A stretch of DNA of 64,000 bases from contig NC_051138.1 in the NCBI RefSeq assembly GCF_014839805.1, forward strand, positions 15,094,020 through 15,158,019. The letters run 5' to 3'. Below are positions 12,775 through 25,700 of this stretch, in pieces. Under the pieces are notes generated by a model. The model ran no database searches and was not told the origin of the DNA. It saw nothing but the letters and a program-made list of their open reading frames with translations. The DNA comes from Manduca sexta. Its lineage: Eukaryota; Arthropoda; Insecta; Lepidoptera; Sphingidae. The position numbers and the translations under genes are program-made. Position 1 is the first letter of the stretch, and every line of letters begins with the position of its first letter.

Positions 12775-12935
12775 ATATATCAGTTATGTAAAATTAATAG
12801 TGTCGTTAAGTATTCTTAAATTTATTAATGTTCCGCTCAACTTCTTTTATTTTTCTTTCATAAAGACTTTTTCCTGATAATAATTAACACAACAAAAAGA
12901 GAATTTGCGAAATTGTTTCATTCGTTTATGCGATG
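12775..12935 (+). repeat. Dispersed repeat fragment (family D)
   Basis: Shares 'GTCGTTAAGT', 'CTTTCATAA' and an ACAAAAAGA-rich tract in the same order and orientation with 58735-58868. The right-hand copy ends in 'GAAATCGGACCAGCC', a motif I associate with a very common lepidopteran repeat, so I treat it as a repeat, not a promoter. Confidence 0.5.
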
Positions 12936-13072
12936 ACCAAGACAAATAGAATTATATTTATATATATTATAGATAATATAACGTAAAATTATTTTTATTT
13001 GTAAACGCAGTTTTTTCCTTATTATATATCTGTTTTGTCTTTTGAGAATAAATGCGTAAATATACTAGAAAA

Positions 13073-13377
13073 TGTGGCGGTACAATCGATGCATGCACCG
13101 CCATCTTGTCAACATCGCCGGAACTGCAAGAGGATCGATGCAGTGACGCTACTACAGTTATATCACACAGCAATCACGATAGATGGCGACGTCGATCCTG
13201 AATCACGCTTGCACAATTTGAACGACGCGTTGCATATATACCATCTCCGAATAGGAACCGATGGAGGGAGCCGCGGCCGGTCAGGCGCAACATCTGCCTG
13301 ACTGGGAATCTTCTCCCCCTATAGAGGAACGCAACCATCTGTTCCTCTACAGTGGCGTTTACCTTTACGCCGCTAAA
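13073..13377 (+). repeat. 5' LTR of TRIM-like element
   Basis: Begins TGTGGCGGTACAATCG and ends near TTTACGCCGCTAAA; repeated at 14074-14378. Confidence 0.85.
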
Positions 13378-13825
13378 GTGGTGACCCTGACGCTGAACAT
13401 CATCGCACCGTCATCAACGAGACCAGCCGCACCTGCATCGTCGTCGCTTCGCATCACCTCGCCATCCATCACTTCCTTTCCATCCAGCCAGTCAACACTT
13501 CGCACAGCCAGCCAGCACTGTCCAGCCATTAAGGTTACCATATGCATGCTGCCAATGCAAGCCTGGTACCTTCAGCACTCCTGCACGGACTTCGGCTCCA
13601 ACGTCACGGCACAACTGCGCTACAGCCGGACCATCTACGGGCAGCATTCGCCGGTTGTCGTGGTATAGCCACGTGACGCACCGAACTCATCGCAGAGGGA
13701 CGCAGCATCGATTCCGACTCACTGGAATCGATCACCGTCGCTTCGCTTCAAAGGAGCTGACCACCCGCGCACAGCCCTGACCCACTAGGGCCAATTGCGC
13801 ACGGTTCCGACTCACTGGGACCACA

Positions 13826-13985
13826 CCCCGACTCACTGGGGCATCTTCACCCCGACTCACTGGGGCATCTTCACCCCGACTCACTGGGGCATCTCACCCC
13901 GACTCACTGGGGCATCTTCACCCCGACTCACTGGGGCATCTTCATCCCGACTCACTGGGGCATCAACACCCCGACGCACTGGGGC
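13826..13985 (+). repeat. Minisatellite inside TRIM-like element
   Basis: Seven units of about 23-24 bases built on CCCCGACTCACTGGGG followed by CATCTTCA, with a diverged partial unit on the left. Each unit can pair its own CCCC with GGGG to form a small hairpin. In one frame it reads as a THWGIF-type repeat, but no start, stop or domain context supports a protein. Confidence 0.9.
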
Positions 13986-14060
13986 ATCTACTCTGGCACC
14001 GGCAAAAGCTACAATTAGCATCGAAGAAGACTCGACTGAAGACTTTCGACCTCCGGTCTC

Positions 14061-14073
14061 CGGGGGGGAGTGA
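14061..14073 (+). other. Polypurine tract of TRIM-like element
   Basis: CGGGGGGGAGTGA lies directly before the TGTGGCGG start of the 3' LTR, the expected position for plus-strand priming. Confidence 0.75.
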
Positions 14074-14378
14074 TGTGGCGGTACAATCGATGCATGCACC
14101 GCCATCTTGTCAACATCGCCGGAACTGCAAGAGGATCGATGCAGTGACGCTACTACAGTGATATCACACAGCAATCACGATAGATGGCGACGTCGATCCT
14201 GAATCACGCTTGCACAATTTGAACGACGCGTTGCATATATACCATCTCCGAATAGGAACCGATGGAGGGGCCGCGGCCGGTCAGGCGCAACATCTGCCTG
14301 ACTGGGAATCTTCCCCTTCCATAGAGGAACGCAACCATCTGTTCCTCTATAGCGGTGTCTACCTTTACGCCGCTAAAA
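14074..14378 (+). repeat. 3' LTR of TRIM-like element
   Basis: Matches 13073-13377 with roughly 3 % difference by eye. Fragments of a related LTR end occur at 43198-43307 and 50736-50845. Confidence 0.85.
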
Positions 14379-14960
14379 ATGTATTGTGCTGATTACACAT
14401 TAGACTAGGCAAGAATATACAAGCTAAGAGGTGAGTTCTTAATTTGTCGCTTCCCGATCATTTATTTATGCTTCCTTTATAATTAAAATGTAAGGACGCG
14501 ATTATGCAACTTGATTAATATGCGAATAAGGATATGTTTACAAATCTAAAGCTAAATTTCATGTGACTTATTATATTAAACTGCCAAGATATATAGTTAT
14601 CATTTATTACCTTTCATTTGGGAGAAGCGATTACAGTGACTTTTGATTTGGTCGGTTAATACATATAGGAGTATAATTTACGCAGAAGTTGTGAAACAGC
14701 ACCTAATTGTTGTAACTTGTTATATTGCTTACTAATGTGGTTTTACCACATCCCAATGTCACCTACCGGTCACCTATCGATCACAGCGGCGACTATCCAT
14801 AAATTTATTTATTTGTTATTTTATGTACAATATGTTTATGTTGCAACCGTGATTAATAAATCGTTTTTCTTTCTTTACAATATGTTTATGTTGCAACCGT
14901 GATTAATAAATCGTTTTTCTTTCTTTATTTAAAATTATTATATATATAATAAATTGTAAT

Positions 14961-15238
14961 GTCAGCCCTGTATTACTGAACGGGATTAGGTATTAGTCCA
15001 CCAAGCTGGCCTAGTGCGGATTGGTAGACTTGACACACCTTCGAAAATCTTATAAAGAACTTCTCAGTTATGCAGGTTCCTCACAATATTTTCTGTCACC
15101 GTTAAAGCAAGCGATAATTCACAAAGAATACACACATAATTGTAGTAAAGTCAAAGGTGTGAGTCCTTGCGTTTTAAACCTACGGACATTCGTCTCGGCA
15201 GTCCGTTCCACAACCAACTAAGTTATTGCCGCTGTGTT
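14961..15238 (-). repeat. SINE-1 (duplicate of 594-867)
   Basis: Same insertion as at 594-867, carried in the duplicated segment. Confidence 0.7.
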
Positions 15239-16693
15239 AAAAGTAATTACTTTCATATTATTAAGACAGACACAATAATTATAAAATTTTGTTGTTATAA
15301 CTAGAATATACAATTTACATAAATAAACTATCGTACGGTACACTATGACAATTATTAATAATTACCGGTAGGACTAAAATGAATGATAATAACAATATCT
15401 TTATTCCACCACTAAAACTGATTAAAAAAATATTTAACGCGTTCCAGTGTTTCCGTCTACGTAATTGTCCGCCTGATATTATATGCAGTTACCATAAATA
15501 TAAGACCTAACGCTTCTTTTCTTAGTTTGTGTCCATACACCCAGACTCGCTGCAGGCCACTCGTGTTTAGTAAGTTATATAAACAGATCTGGGTTCAAAA
15601 TATAAATGTGAAGTGTGTTCTATTTTCAATTGAATATATATACAGTGCGAAAAATTAAATGAAAAGTTTGTAAATATCTACAATAAAATTGGAGATATGT
15701 TAGGTATTGGAAGTTTTTATAGACAATACTAATTTTAGTTTACGTGGAACTAATTACACATGACTAATTTTATATTACGTTGCTAAATAAAACCACATAT
15801 TCGGCTTTATATTTGTCAACATTGTGCCAAAATTTATCCATAGAAAATTTTACGCCAAAATCTTAGAATTTTTACAATGCGTAACGATATTTGAAAAAGG
15901 AACAACGCTCAACCAGCCTGCATGCATTTTGCATCCTTTTATTCTTTTGTTAGTATGCATTTTGGTATGTGTTTAATACATGTGTTTGCGCCCGCGCATT
16001 ACAAAGCTCTGGAATAAAGCTAGCGTGTTGTATTATTGGAGAATTTTTTATTTTTCTATAAGTATTTTAATCTCACTAATAAATTAATTCTGTAATGTTT
16101 TAGTATTTTATCATTTTGTAGTTTAAGCGAATAAGTAAGTGTATTTCTGACTGAAAGTATAATGTTGAAGTTCGGACTAATTTTCTTCGTATAATAGGAG
16201 TGGCCCTAAGGCGTGTATAATTAAAATTACTTTTATTAATATTTATTTTGTTCGAAACTTTACTACCTATGCTTAGAATAACTTATAGTAAAGTGTAGTT
16301 TCTTAAAAGACAAATATATGGTTTCATTTATTAACTCAATGTTAAATTGGCCTTGTAGATATATTAAAATTGATATCCCTCGTTCACTGCTGTAATAAAA
16401 AATAATATTGACTATGATATAAGGCTGCAGTCGCATCAAAGTTGGCCGAGGACACCCAACGTAATGATGTCTCAAAATTGCCCAAATTTATATATCTATT
16501 TATAATCAAATATTAGAAGTTTTTACAGAATTTGGACTTCAAAAGTGCAAGAAAGATAGTGCACTTAAATTAAGCAATAAGCTTGTATTACATCTGTTAA
16601 GAAACAACGTTTTTTATTAGAAACCAGTTTTTAATGATATATGTGAGGTGTATCAAGATTGCCTTTGAATAGATAAAACTTGTTGTAGCAGGA

Positions 16694-16783
16694 ATGTCTA
16701 TCAACAAAGAATATGTACCGGTGGCCGATTTCTACGCGGGCAGGTCTGTGTTCCTCACCGGGGTCAGTGGATTTCTCGGGAAG
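16694..16783 (+). CDS. FAR gene B exon 1
   Basis: Thirty codons, [10 protein letters not shown]... to TGVSGFLGK, phase 0 donor GTATGG. Same translation as gene A exon 1. Confidence 0.9.
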
Positions 16784-19700
16784 GTATGGTTTTATGTTGG
16801 AGTAAGTTCGAATCACAGGGTAAAACCAGTGATTGAAACTTACTTAAATTTACCACAAAGACGTTAATATTAATACATCATATTTAAATTTTATTTTTTG
16901 TTCAAAAAGGCTTTTAACTCATAATTTGTCAAATGCCGTCTTTTTAATATAATTAATTCACAAAATAAAATATTAGGTGTCAATGCGCCATATACGTGAA
17001 AATAACCGAATAATGAAAATATTATAATTGTAATCATTAAATTCAAAGGTGATGGCTTTGAGTACGGAAGATTATTCTTAGTGGCCACTGACGTATATTC
17101 TATAGACACGAACGTCCATGTTTTGAACGTCTAAAATTGAAACTATTTGTTCATCACCTGTTCTAAAATAGCAACAAAAACGTCACTGTTATAACCTATT
17201 TATTAACTTGAACAACATAATTTTACTTATTTGACTAATGTTTTTTATTCAAATCCAGGTTTACCCTTAGATTCAAGTTTTAATATCATGAGCAGCACTG
17301 CGTACGCAACCACAAGCTATCAATATTAACCATACTAAAGTCAGTTTGAATTGATTGCAGTTCAATTCAGTTAAACACAGTGAATGTTCGGAACGCCACA
17401 TCTAGTATATAGTATATATATCGATGTTAGAGGCCTTTTAACTAAAGCTAACCCGAACAATATATTCGCACGTTGCGCGTGTGTGGTGTCTGTGAGAAGC
17501 AATGCTTCAGTTCTCATGACCAAAGGTCATGCCAACGAGTGAAACTCACGCATCAACAAAGTTATTAATAAAATATATTGTAATAAAGAAATATTTTGAC
17601 ATAGTGAATAGAGAGTGTCGATAAAAGCGGCCGTATGGAACGACCTGGTCGTGAATTTACGACCATGCTCATAAATTAAGATAAAAAAGGCAAGGAAAAA
17701 GTTCTGAGGTAACAAACATAAACAAAGAAGCCGAATTGAAAACCTCCTTTATTTGAAGTCGGTTAATAAATAATGGCATTTTGTTTGTATCTGTCCCTTT
17801 TTATATATTTTTACATACTGTGCAAAATTGTATTAGCGTGAGTGTAAACGTGCTAACTAGTTAACCAACCTAAATTACAATTAAATTACACGTATTAGTT
17901 ATATGTATGCCATTCGATACCCTATCTGGATGGCATTGCGGTTATCATTAAGTACATTGCAGTCACTTTGTCGCGCCAAATAAAAAGGAGTAGGTATTTG
18001 GATCACAATATATTCGTAAAGACTGGAAATTAATTAAAACTGTATTTAAAACAGCACTGCAGCAATTACTTACTGAATTGTTAAAAAAAACTATGTAAGG
18101 TATATGTTTTGTTGGCTGTTCAAATAAATAAATAACAACACTTAGTACAAGCTATAAATTTACTTTGTACTCTAACAATTTCAGCTTGATGTTTAGCTTT
18201 CTTGTAGAAATTCTTATATGTTCACACTACCTAAACACTATCCAAACAGACTATAGCAGGGCCTTATTCTCTATCCCACACGTTATTTTAACAGTGCGTA
18301 TCAAGCACGTAACACAACGCATCATTTTAGGACTATAGAAATGTGGCTTACAGAATACCATTTCACACATATTTCGAAGATAACATGACACGGCCGCGTT
18401 ACGCGTTTACACCATACAGAATAAGGATGGCAAACCAATGTCAGGCGTGCCAGTGATGACACGTGACGAAATAATTCGCGCACGCCAGTAATATACCAAA
18501 CATATATTTCTTTGGACTTCACTTTGCTTAACATCATGTGTAGTGAAGCCACTTTGCCGAATTCCGATAAAAAAGCTAATTGCGTTATACAAAATGTCTG
18601 GCAGGCACTTATCCTGGCTATATTGTTTTTAATAATTGATGCCACGTTAACCATTAAAGGTTCGCCGTCCCTGGACTAAAGCATATGGAGTCATCTAATA
18701 CCGTATATACATATTTTGTAATTCCTGTAAAACCTATTTCCCGCTGGCATGGCTTTTGAACGCCTCACTAAGGATTACGTTCTGCAGATACCATTTGCTG
18801 AGATTAAAGAATATAATGCGATGACCGATGCCATAAGCCGATTGGTGCTGAACAAGATAAGGTCGACGATATCGCTTGGTTTATTAAAAAGCAAATATAG
18901 CAATACCAGGGATGCAGCCTAATCACGGCTTACAGAATAGTTGGAGGAATTGACCCTTGATAAAGATATTTCGTAATGTTTAGTTACAGTTAGTAGTGAC
19001 AATGACATTGGTAGTATAACAAATAGTAGTTAATCAGTATTCAAATCTACAGGAGGATGCATTTAAAATGTGGTGCTGTTGATGTCGAGAATACCTTGGA
19101 CTTTATATCGAACTAGCAAGTGCGTCCTAAAACAACTGCATCTCAAACGAAGACAATTTAAATAAATAATAATAAATACAATGCTTTATTCATCACGTAG
19201 GCGATAATTGCATTTATGATAAGTCAAGGTACATGAAAATATTATTATTAAATTAAATAAGCTTATATAAACAAAGACAATTTATATTGGTAATTAAAAT
19301 AAATGAAAAATATAGTAAACCAAGAAGCCAGCTCGGGCTGGCAGGAAAGAAGAAATAAAATGATGTGTATATGTAATTTTAAATAGATAATAAGGGAGAA
19401 ACGCGTCGCGATCCTCACCGGTGAGGACAATAAAAGCCCTAACCTAGCTAACCTACCAGCCTTTCACAAGGCACCTAAGCGATGACTAACCGAAGAAGAA
19501 AGGCAGAAAGAAACTCCGGACTTTATTTTTTGTCATCAATTGTCCATTGAAGCTTTTATAATATTATTTTTAAATATATATTTTTTTTAATAAGTCTTTT
19601 GTATACAAAGTCTAATTAATTATATAAGCTAATACACGCACATCACCGTAAAAATGCGGAGAAAGTCCACATAAAAGTATTTAACAATAACTAAAAATTA

Positions 19701-22700
19701 ACGGAAAAAATGCGCAATAATACTAAAACATTTATAAAAACTATTAAACAGTGTACAGCGTGCATACGCCTACATTTACAGAAACATAATTTTGTTGTTT
19801 TACATTTCATATTTTTACATAGATCTCGGTCAATATAGTTTGTCTCATTTTTATATTCAGTCAGGTTATAAATTATTTGACGGATAAATTTCATTTGGCA
19901 ATTGAAACATTAATCCTAGACTAATTAATTATTAGTGTTTGTTACTTTGAGATACATTTCACAATTATGTGACATTTTCTTCAATACTTAAAACGTATTA
20001 AATCAGCAATATTTATCATGTATTATGTTTTCGAATAAATAAAACCTCTAGGTATTTAATAGGGTAGCCACATATTTATATAATGAAACAACAGGCGGAT
20101 TGACTATTTGATTACACGAAATGCTAGATTCCTACAACCTTAACAATTACTACGAATTAAAAATTATAATAAATAATTATTATATTATTGAAAAAAAATA
20201 AGATATTTTTAGACTTGTTTACTTATCATCTTGATAGTAATTCCCGCTGTGTTAATTAACTTCTACGGTTTTAATAACAATGTAAATATGAATTACATGC
20301 TTAATATCGTAATTACATTAATGATTAAGTCGTGGAGGTCAGTAATTAAGTTGTCTGAGTTCTATTTTTTTATGTATTCAATTGGATAAGATATTGTGTT
20401 GATTAAAATAGCGATATAATTGGTAACCTGGCCTTGAATTAGTTCTATGAAGTGTTATTCGATGTCTATACTGCATTGTTTTATAACACGTAATGTAGAG
20501 TACTTAGTACTCCTATCGTAGTCAGAATTTCACTTGGAAATAATGTTTGTTGACTTTTTTTTAAATGAAACATACGATTACTTTAATTTACTTCTAATTA
20601 CTTTGGGTTTCTAGTTTCTACATCTAGGTAAAAATATTTAAAAGAATCCAGAACGGCAGTTTTTTTAAATATTTATTAAAAGGATTTTTACAAACATCTA
20701 CTTCTGAATGAATAATAGTTCAAAAGTGTTATTTGGCTCTCTTTATAAATATTTTAAAATAATGTAAATAGACTTCTTTTTTCCAATGATTTTGCTTTCG
20801 GAAAACTACAATTTAACTGAACAATTTCGCCATAAACATGACATAATCGATTAGGATATTATACAATTGGAATTTACTGTACCATCGGAGCTTGATAATT
20901 GTTTTTTTCGGGCTAAGTAAAAGAAATCAAATCTAATACCAAGGTGCACGGTCGGTCCCTTTCGATGTAGAAAGGCTTATCTATATTATAACATGTTTCT
21001 ATAGCACATAGCCACGACTTTTAAAAACTGATGCTGCTTCGGAGAACGTCTTTTTAGTTCAAATTGGTGTCACGTTTATTACGGGGTTCATATTTTGAAT
21101 TTGAGATTATAACAACTTATGGAATCTGGTTGTCAGCCTGGAATAGATTTTTTCCCGAAATGGCGATAGGTTCACCCGGTCTCACATTATGGGACGGAAT
21201 ACAGACAATGGAAACTATGCATATCAGCCAAATTGATATTTGGGTTTTTCTGCTCAGTATCAGCCCGGAGTCTGGAATTTGTGCCCGATATGCCGATAGG
21301 CTCGCCCCCTATCACATCATGAGATGGAACACACTTGACGAAAAGTGGGTGTCCTGGTTGCGCCTCCGCCTTCCCCTTCGGGGATAAATGCGTGATGTGG
21401 GTGTGTTTTATTTTTTAATGTGCTTAGAGAGGTCTTGTGGAGCACAAATTTACTTAATGCACATTCGTATGATTCATATTCGATATCATTCCATAGAATC
21501 CTCAGACGGATAGGTTCCATCATAATATTTTACGGAAAAATCAAGAAGTTTGTGATAGGCTATTGTTTTAAATTATATAGTCACACAACGTTATATTGTT
21601 ATGTTTCGCTTCCAAACACCGCAGGCAAATGTGCTGGGGGTTTGTGTCCTTCTCACGGTCCATACGATTGTTCAACAGTTCCCAGAACTTGGTTTTATAT
21701 TTATGCAATCTGCGGAAATTAACAGAACTGGCTCACGGATGTATTGAAACCAATTATTAAATTTAATGCCTACTTTGTCTGTGTAAAATCGCTCTAGTAC
21801 CATAACTGTTATGGTGTTCTCTCTCTCTCTGTAGTCGGTCCCTCATGACTAAGAATCGTGGTCATCACTGGATGTATCGTATTTAAAGCGGATTATTTGT
21901 CTCCACCGGTTTCTGTTTATTGCATCTTCAACTAGTTTATGGAACTTGATGGCAGATTAGTCTTTAATCTGGTCTGTCCGTCGGATTGGTGCTCGGCCTC
22001 GAGAACGTTTGAATTCGGTATTGCCAACGATGACAGTCTCTCCAGAATTTTGTCGTCTTTCTGTATAACATGTCCGAAGTATGCAAGGATGCGTTGGCGA
22101 CATATGATGGATAAACGTGTCTTCATTTAAAGCTGTGTTATGGTGTTATATGTCTAAATAATTTAAAAAAATATTTCAGGTAATATTGGAGAAATTGCTG
22201 TACAGCTGTAAACATATAAACAATGTATATGTCATGATACGGGAAAAGAAAGGTGTAAGCGCCGAAGAAAGATTCCGAGATATTATTAATCTACCCGTAA
22301 GTAAAAATGTTATCTTCATGAGTAGAATACAAGTTGCCTGCTTATCAGAAATAGACATTGCGATTGTATCTACTTAGAAAGACTTGCGTGATCTTAGGAA
22401 AGAACTTTTTTGTGACAACGATCCCGCAGCACCTGATAAGCGGAATGGAGTCCAGAAAGACGCTATCTGGACTTCACTCCACTCCATAGACGAGAAATAA
22501 TTACTCCTTGCCAAACGATACAATAATAGCATCCTCTCAGAAATCGGATATACACAAGCTGATTGTTTTTTATTTATTTTTTTTCTTTGAGTAACGAGAC
22601 GACCTTGCCGTTCGCCTGATGGTAAGCAATACGACCGCTCATAAACAGCAGAAACACCATCCAAAACCTTGAATTACAAAGTATTGTTTGGTATTACACT

Positions 22701-25700
22701 GCGGTCGCCATCCTAAGACGTGATATGTTAAGTCTTCTTATGTCTGGTAGTTACAATGGCTATAATGTTCTAATTCATAGTCCTGGGAAACAAAACACGT
22801 GAACCAATTCGGCGGGTTTTACATCTTGTGTAGGTTTATTATCAGGATAAATACAAATCCTACCAACAATAGAATACCTAGCTTCAACCCTCAAATATTA
22901 AAATTAAACTATTTTCACTTCAAGACACTATGAGCTCATTTTGCGTAGATCGGACCACCAACAACAAAAATTTAAAAAGTTGTATAATTGTAAAATGTAG
23001 GTAGATATTGTAACTTTGACTTTGTGGATGACCGACACCTTATGTAAGCCATACACGCTACAGTCTACCGGAGAGGTCATCTGTGCAGGTATGTCTGCGC
23101 AGGTATCAATTGAAAGAATTGATTTTCGATCCTGCGCCGGTCGCCTGCACAGGCTCAAAAATCTGCACAGGTCTATTCCCACACACATTTCAGTCTGCCG
23201 GCGCAGGCATACCTGCACCGGTGGACCTTTCCAAAGGACTGGTGATGGTGGATGGTTAAAAGACTTGAAAGTTTTCGCAACGTCGGGAGGAAACTAAAAT
23301 AGTTTAAATTTATTTAAATCATTAACGTTTATTACAATAAATGTTAACTCCTTCAGGTATTCACAAAGCTAAAAGAAGAAAGACCGGAAGACCTAAATAA
23401 AATTATACCCGTAACTGGCGATCTATTGGCACCGAATTTGGGGATTGAGAAATCTGTAGAAGAATCATTCGTGAACAAGGTACGTTCAAATGGATTGGAT
23501 GATTTAGATGGATTAAATGAACAACTAACTCTTTTACCGCCACTTTCAATAAACAATCCCAATAGCTTTCTCGATCTATTTCAAAAATTGGCCAATCAGA
23601 TCAATATTTTTCAGACATGCTTTAAAAAAAGTTATGTAATTTATTCTCGGAATCGGATTTCAAATTGATATTGGGATCATTTATTGAAAACGACTATCAA
23701 ATTAAACACAATTTTTATGAGATCGGTTAACCATAAATGTTGAAGATTTATCTTTAATCACAGTGACAGATAGTGTTTATATCTAGTCCCATATGATTTA
23801 CTTACCTACTACATTGTACGCTTTTATAAAAACAATGAAATATTTATTGTTTTAGGTATCAGTTGTGTTACATTCAGCAGCGACAATCAAATACAATCAG
23901 CAATTAGACGAAGCTTTGAACAACAACTTGGAAGGGACAAGGCGAGTACTGGAACTCTGTCAAAGAATGCCTCGAATAAGAGTAATTATTTTATATATTT
24001 CTCATCATCATCATTATGTGAGGATCACAATATAATAAGAATCCATAGCCATACGAATCCAACCACGGCAAGAAGTAAATTGGGTTCCCCTAATAACTTC
24101 CCGACATGTAAAAAGCGGCCTCCAAACTGCACTATGTAAATTTTTCACGCAATTGACTGATGAAGGACGTTATTCATCACTAGTTGACATAATTTTGTCG
24201 GCTTGTCTGAAACCAGACATACACACGTTGTTCCACGCGACACACCGACGTGGGCCACTTTAGCGTATTTGATAACTTGTGATATTAGAACATTTTGCCT
24301 TAATTTCGCTAAATAATTATTTTTCTTCGCAGTCCTTCGTCCACGTTTCGACGGCGTATTCAAATATGGATAGAGAAGTGATCGACGAGGTCGTTTACCC
24401 CGCGCCAGCAGCTCTCAGAGATGTCTACACGTCCATCAAACGGCACGGAGTTACTGACGAGAAATTGATCAAGAAAATACTCAGTAATCATTTAAACACT
24501 AGCTTTGATCGTGGGAATAAAATTGTATTCAGAATGAATATTGCTATCTGTAAAGAAAGCTTCAGATTGTATAAGGAGTTCCGGATGATATGGTTGAACA
24601 TTTAAATTCACAAATTACTTTCATAGTGTTTCTATATTTAAGGATAACGTCTGATGAAAAAAAGCGAATGTAGATCACGCGGGTAGAGACTTTCCCGCCC
24701 TCACAACCACCACTACAACTCCTGTAAGCCAGGATTAGCAGTGGCACGCATTTTATGACACCGAGTGTTGAAGCTTGGCGAGTCTTAGGAAAACTAATAT
24801 GTCAATATCCCGCAACGAAATTAATCAAATAGAAAGATAGGGAGGAGTTGGAAATGTTCAACACGCGGGTAGTTAGCAACTGTTGTTTTTGAATGACGAT
24901 GGTTCATTGATCGACGATTTTAATCGGTGATTGCCAGGAGTTAATCCTATGTTTAACCGACTTCAAAGGAAGTTACTTAATACGCCGTAGATTTTTCTTG
25001 GTCAGCGATAACTTGTAACCCGTTATACGATTTAAATGATTTTTTATAATCGGTGACACCGATTGTTAATTACATTATTTCTAACATTCTAGCAATCTTT
25101 AATGCTACATCATATTTGTGGCCATGGAAAATTAAGGTGTTTTCTTTTGTAGATGGGAAACCCAACACGTATGTGTTTTCTAAAGCCCTAGCCGAGAATA
25201 TGCTAGTGGACCAACATGGTGACATACCCACCACCATAGTCAGACCATCCACAGGTAAGTCTTTCTTACCCCATTACTACCATTTTATAGATGATATTCG
25301 TTATAAAGATAGATAGACCCTACCACATCTGATGGTAACCGTATGGTCCAGATAGCGTTTCGACTGACGGAATATGATTACACTCCGCCATGCGACACAT
25401 TTATGCCTGCTTATTTATAATCTGATAAACACAGTCAAATTCTGGAACACGACGTACTCACTTGGGCCTATAAGCACGTTTTACATATAATGTAAGGTGC
25501 TCCATATCTGTGTGTATACAAATACCCTACCACCAGTTAAGCTTATGAAGTGAAGCCAAAGGAAAATGTACCGTATAACAATTGACAATAATGAGAAATA
25601 TGATTTATTTCAGTGGCCGCAGCAATGAGCGACCCGCTGCCTGGCTGGGTGGACAACTGGTTCGCAGCCACTGGCATCTTCCACGTCACCGGGAGTGGCA

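Larger units (their letters stand above)
13073..14378 (+). mobile_element. Small non-coding LTR element (TRIM-like)
   Basis: Two direct terminal repeats of about 305 bases flank a ~700-base interior with no gag or pol. The matching site in the left duplicate (about positions 50-65) is empty, which proves insertion. The target duplication is 4-5 A-rich bases; exact ends are ambiguous because A runs meet the LTR end. A polypurine tract precedes the 3' LTR, and the first interior bases (TGGTGACCCTGACGC) are placed like a primer-binding site. The total of ~1.3 kb fits a TRIM that relies on another element's proteins. The two LTRs differ by several substitutions and a small indel, so insertion is not brand new. 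The element is GC-rich compared with its surroundings. Confidence 0.85.
13019..22833 (+). repeat. Right copy of the large direct duplication
   Basis: Collinear with 1-8351. It contains an LTR element (13073-14378) and a MITE (18259-18426) that are absent at the matching sites of the left copy, so both insertions came after the copies split, or segregate between haplotypes. Confidence 0.9.

Noticed and set aside
12775..12935. Shared promoter/5' leader between two loci (with TATATATA near 12769)
   Set aside because: The matching copy at 58735-58868 has the same orientation while the nearest gene there (gene C) is on the opposite strand, and it continues into a motif typical of a common lepidopteran repeat.
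13826..13985. CRISPR-like array
   Set aside because: Units are directly adjacent with no unique spacers, in an animal genome and within an LTR element.
13795..14073. Protein-coding gene encoding THWGIF-type repeats
   Set aside because: The frame is a by-product of the minisatellite inside a non-coding LTR element and ends at the polypurine tract.
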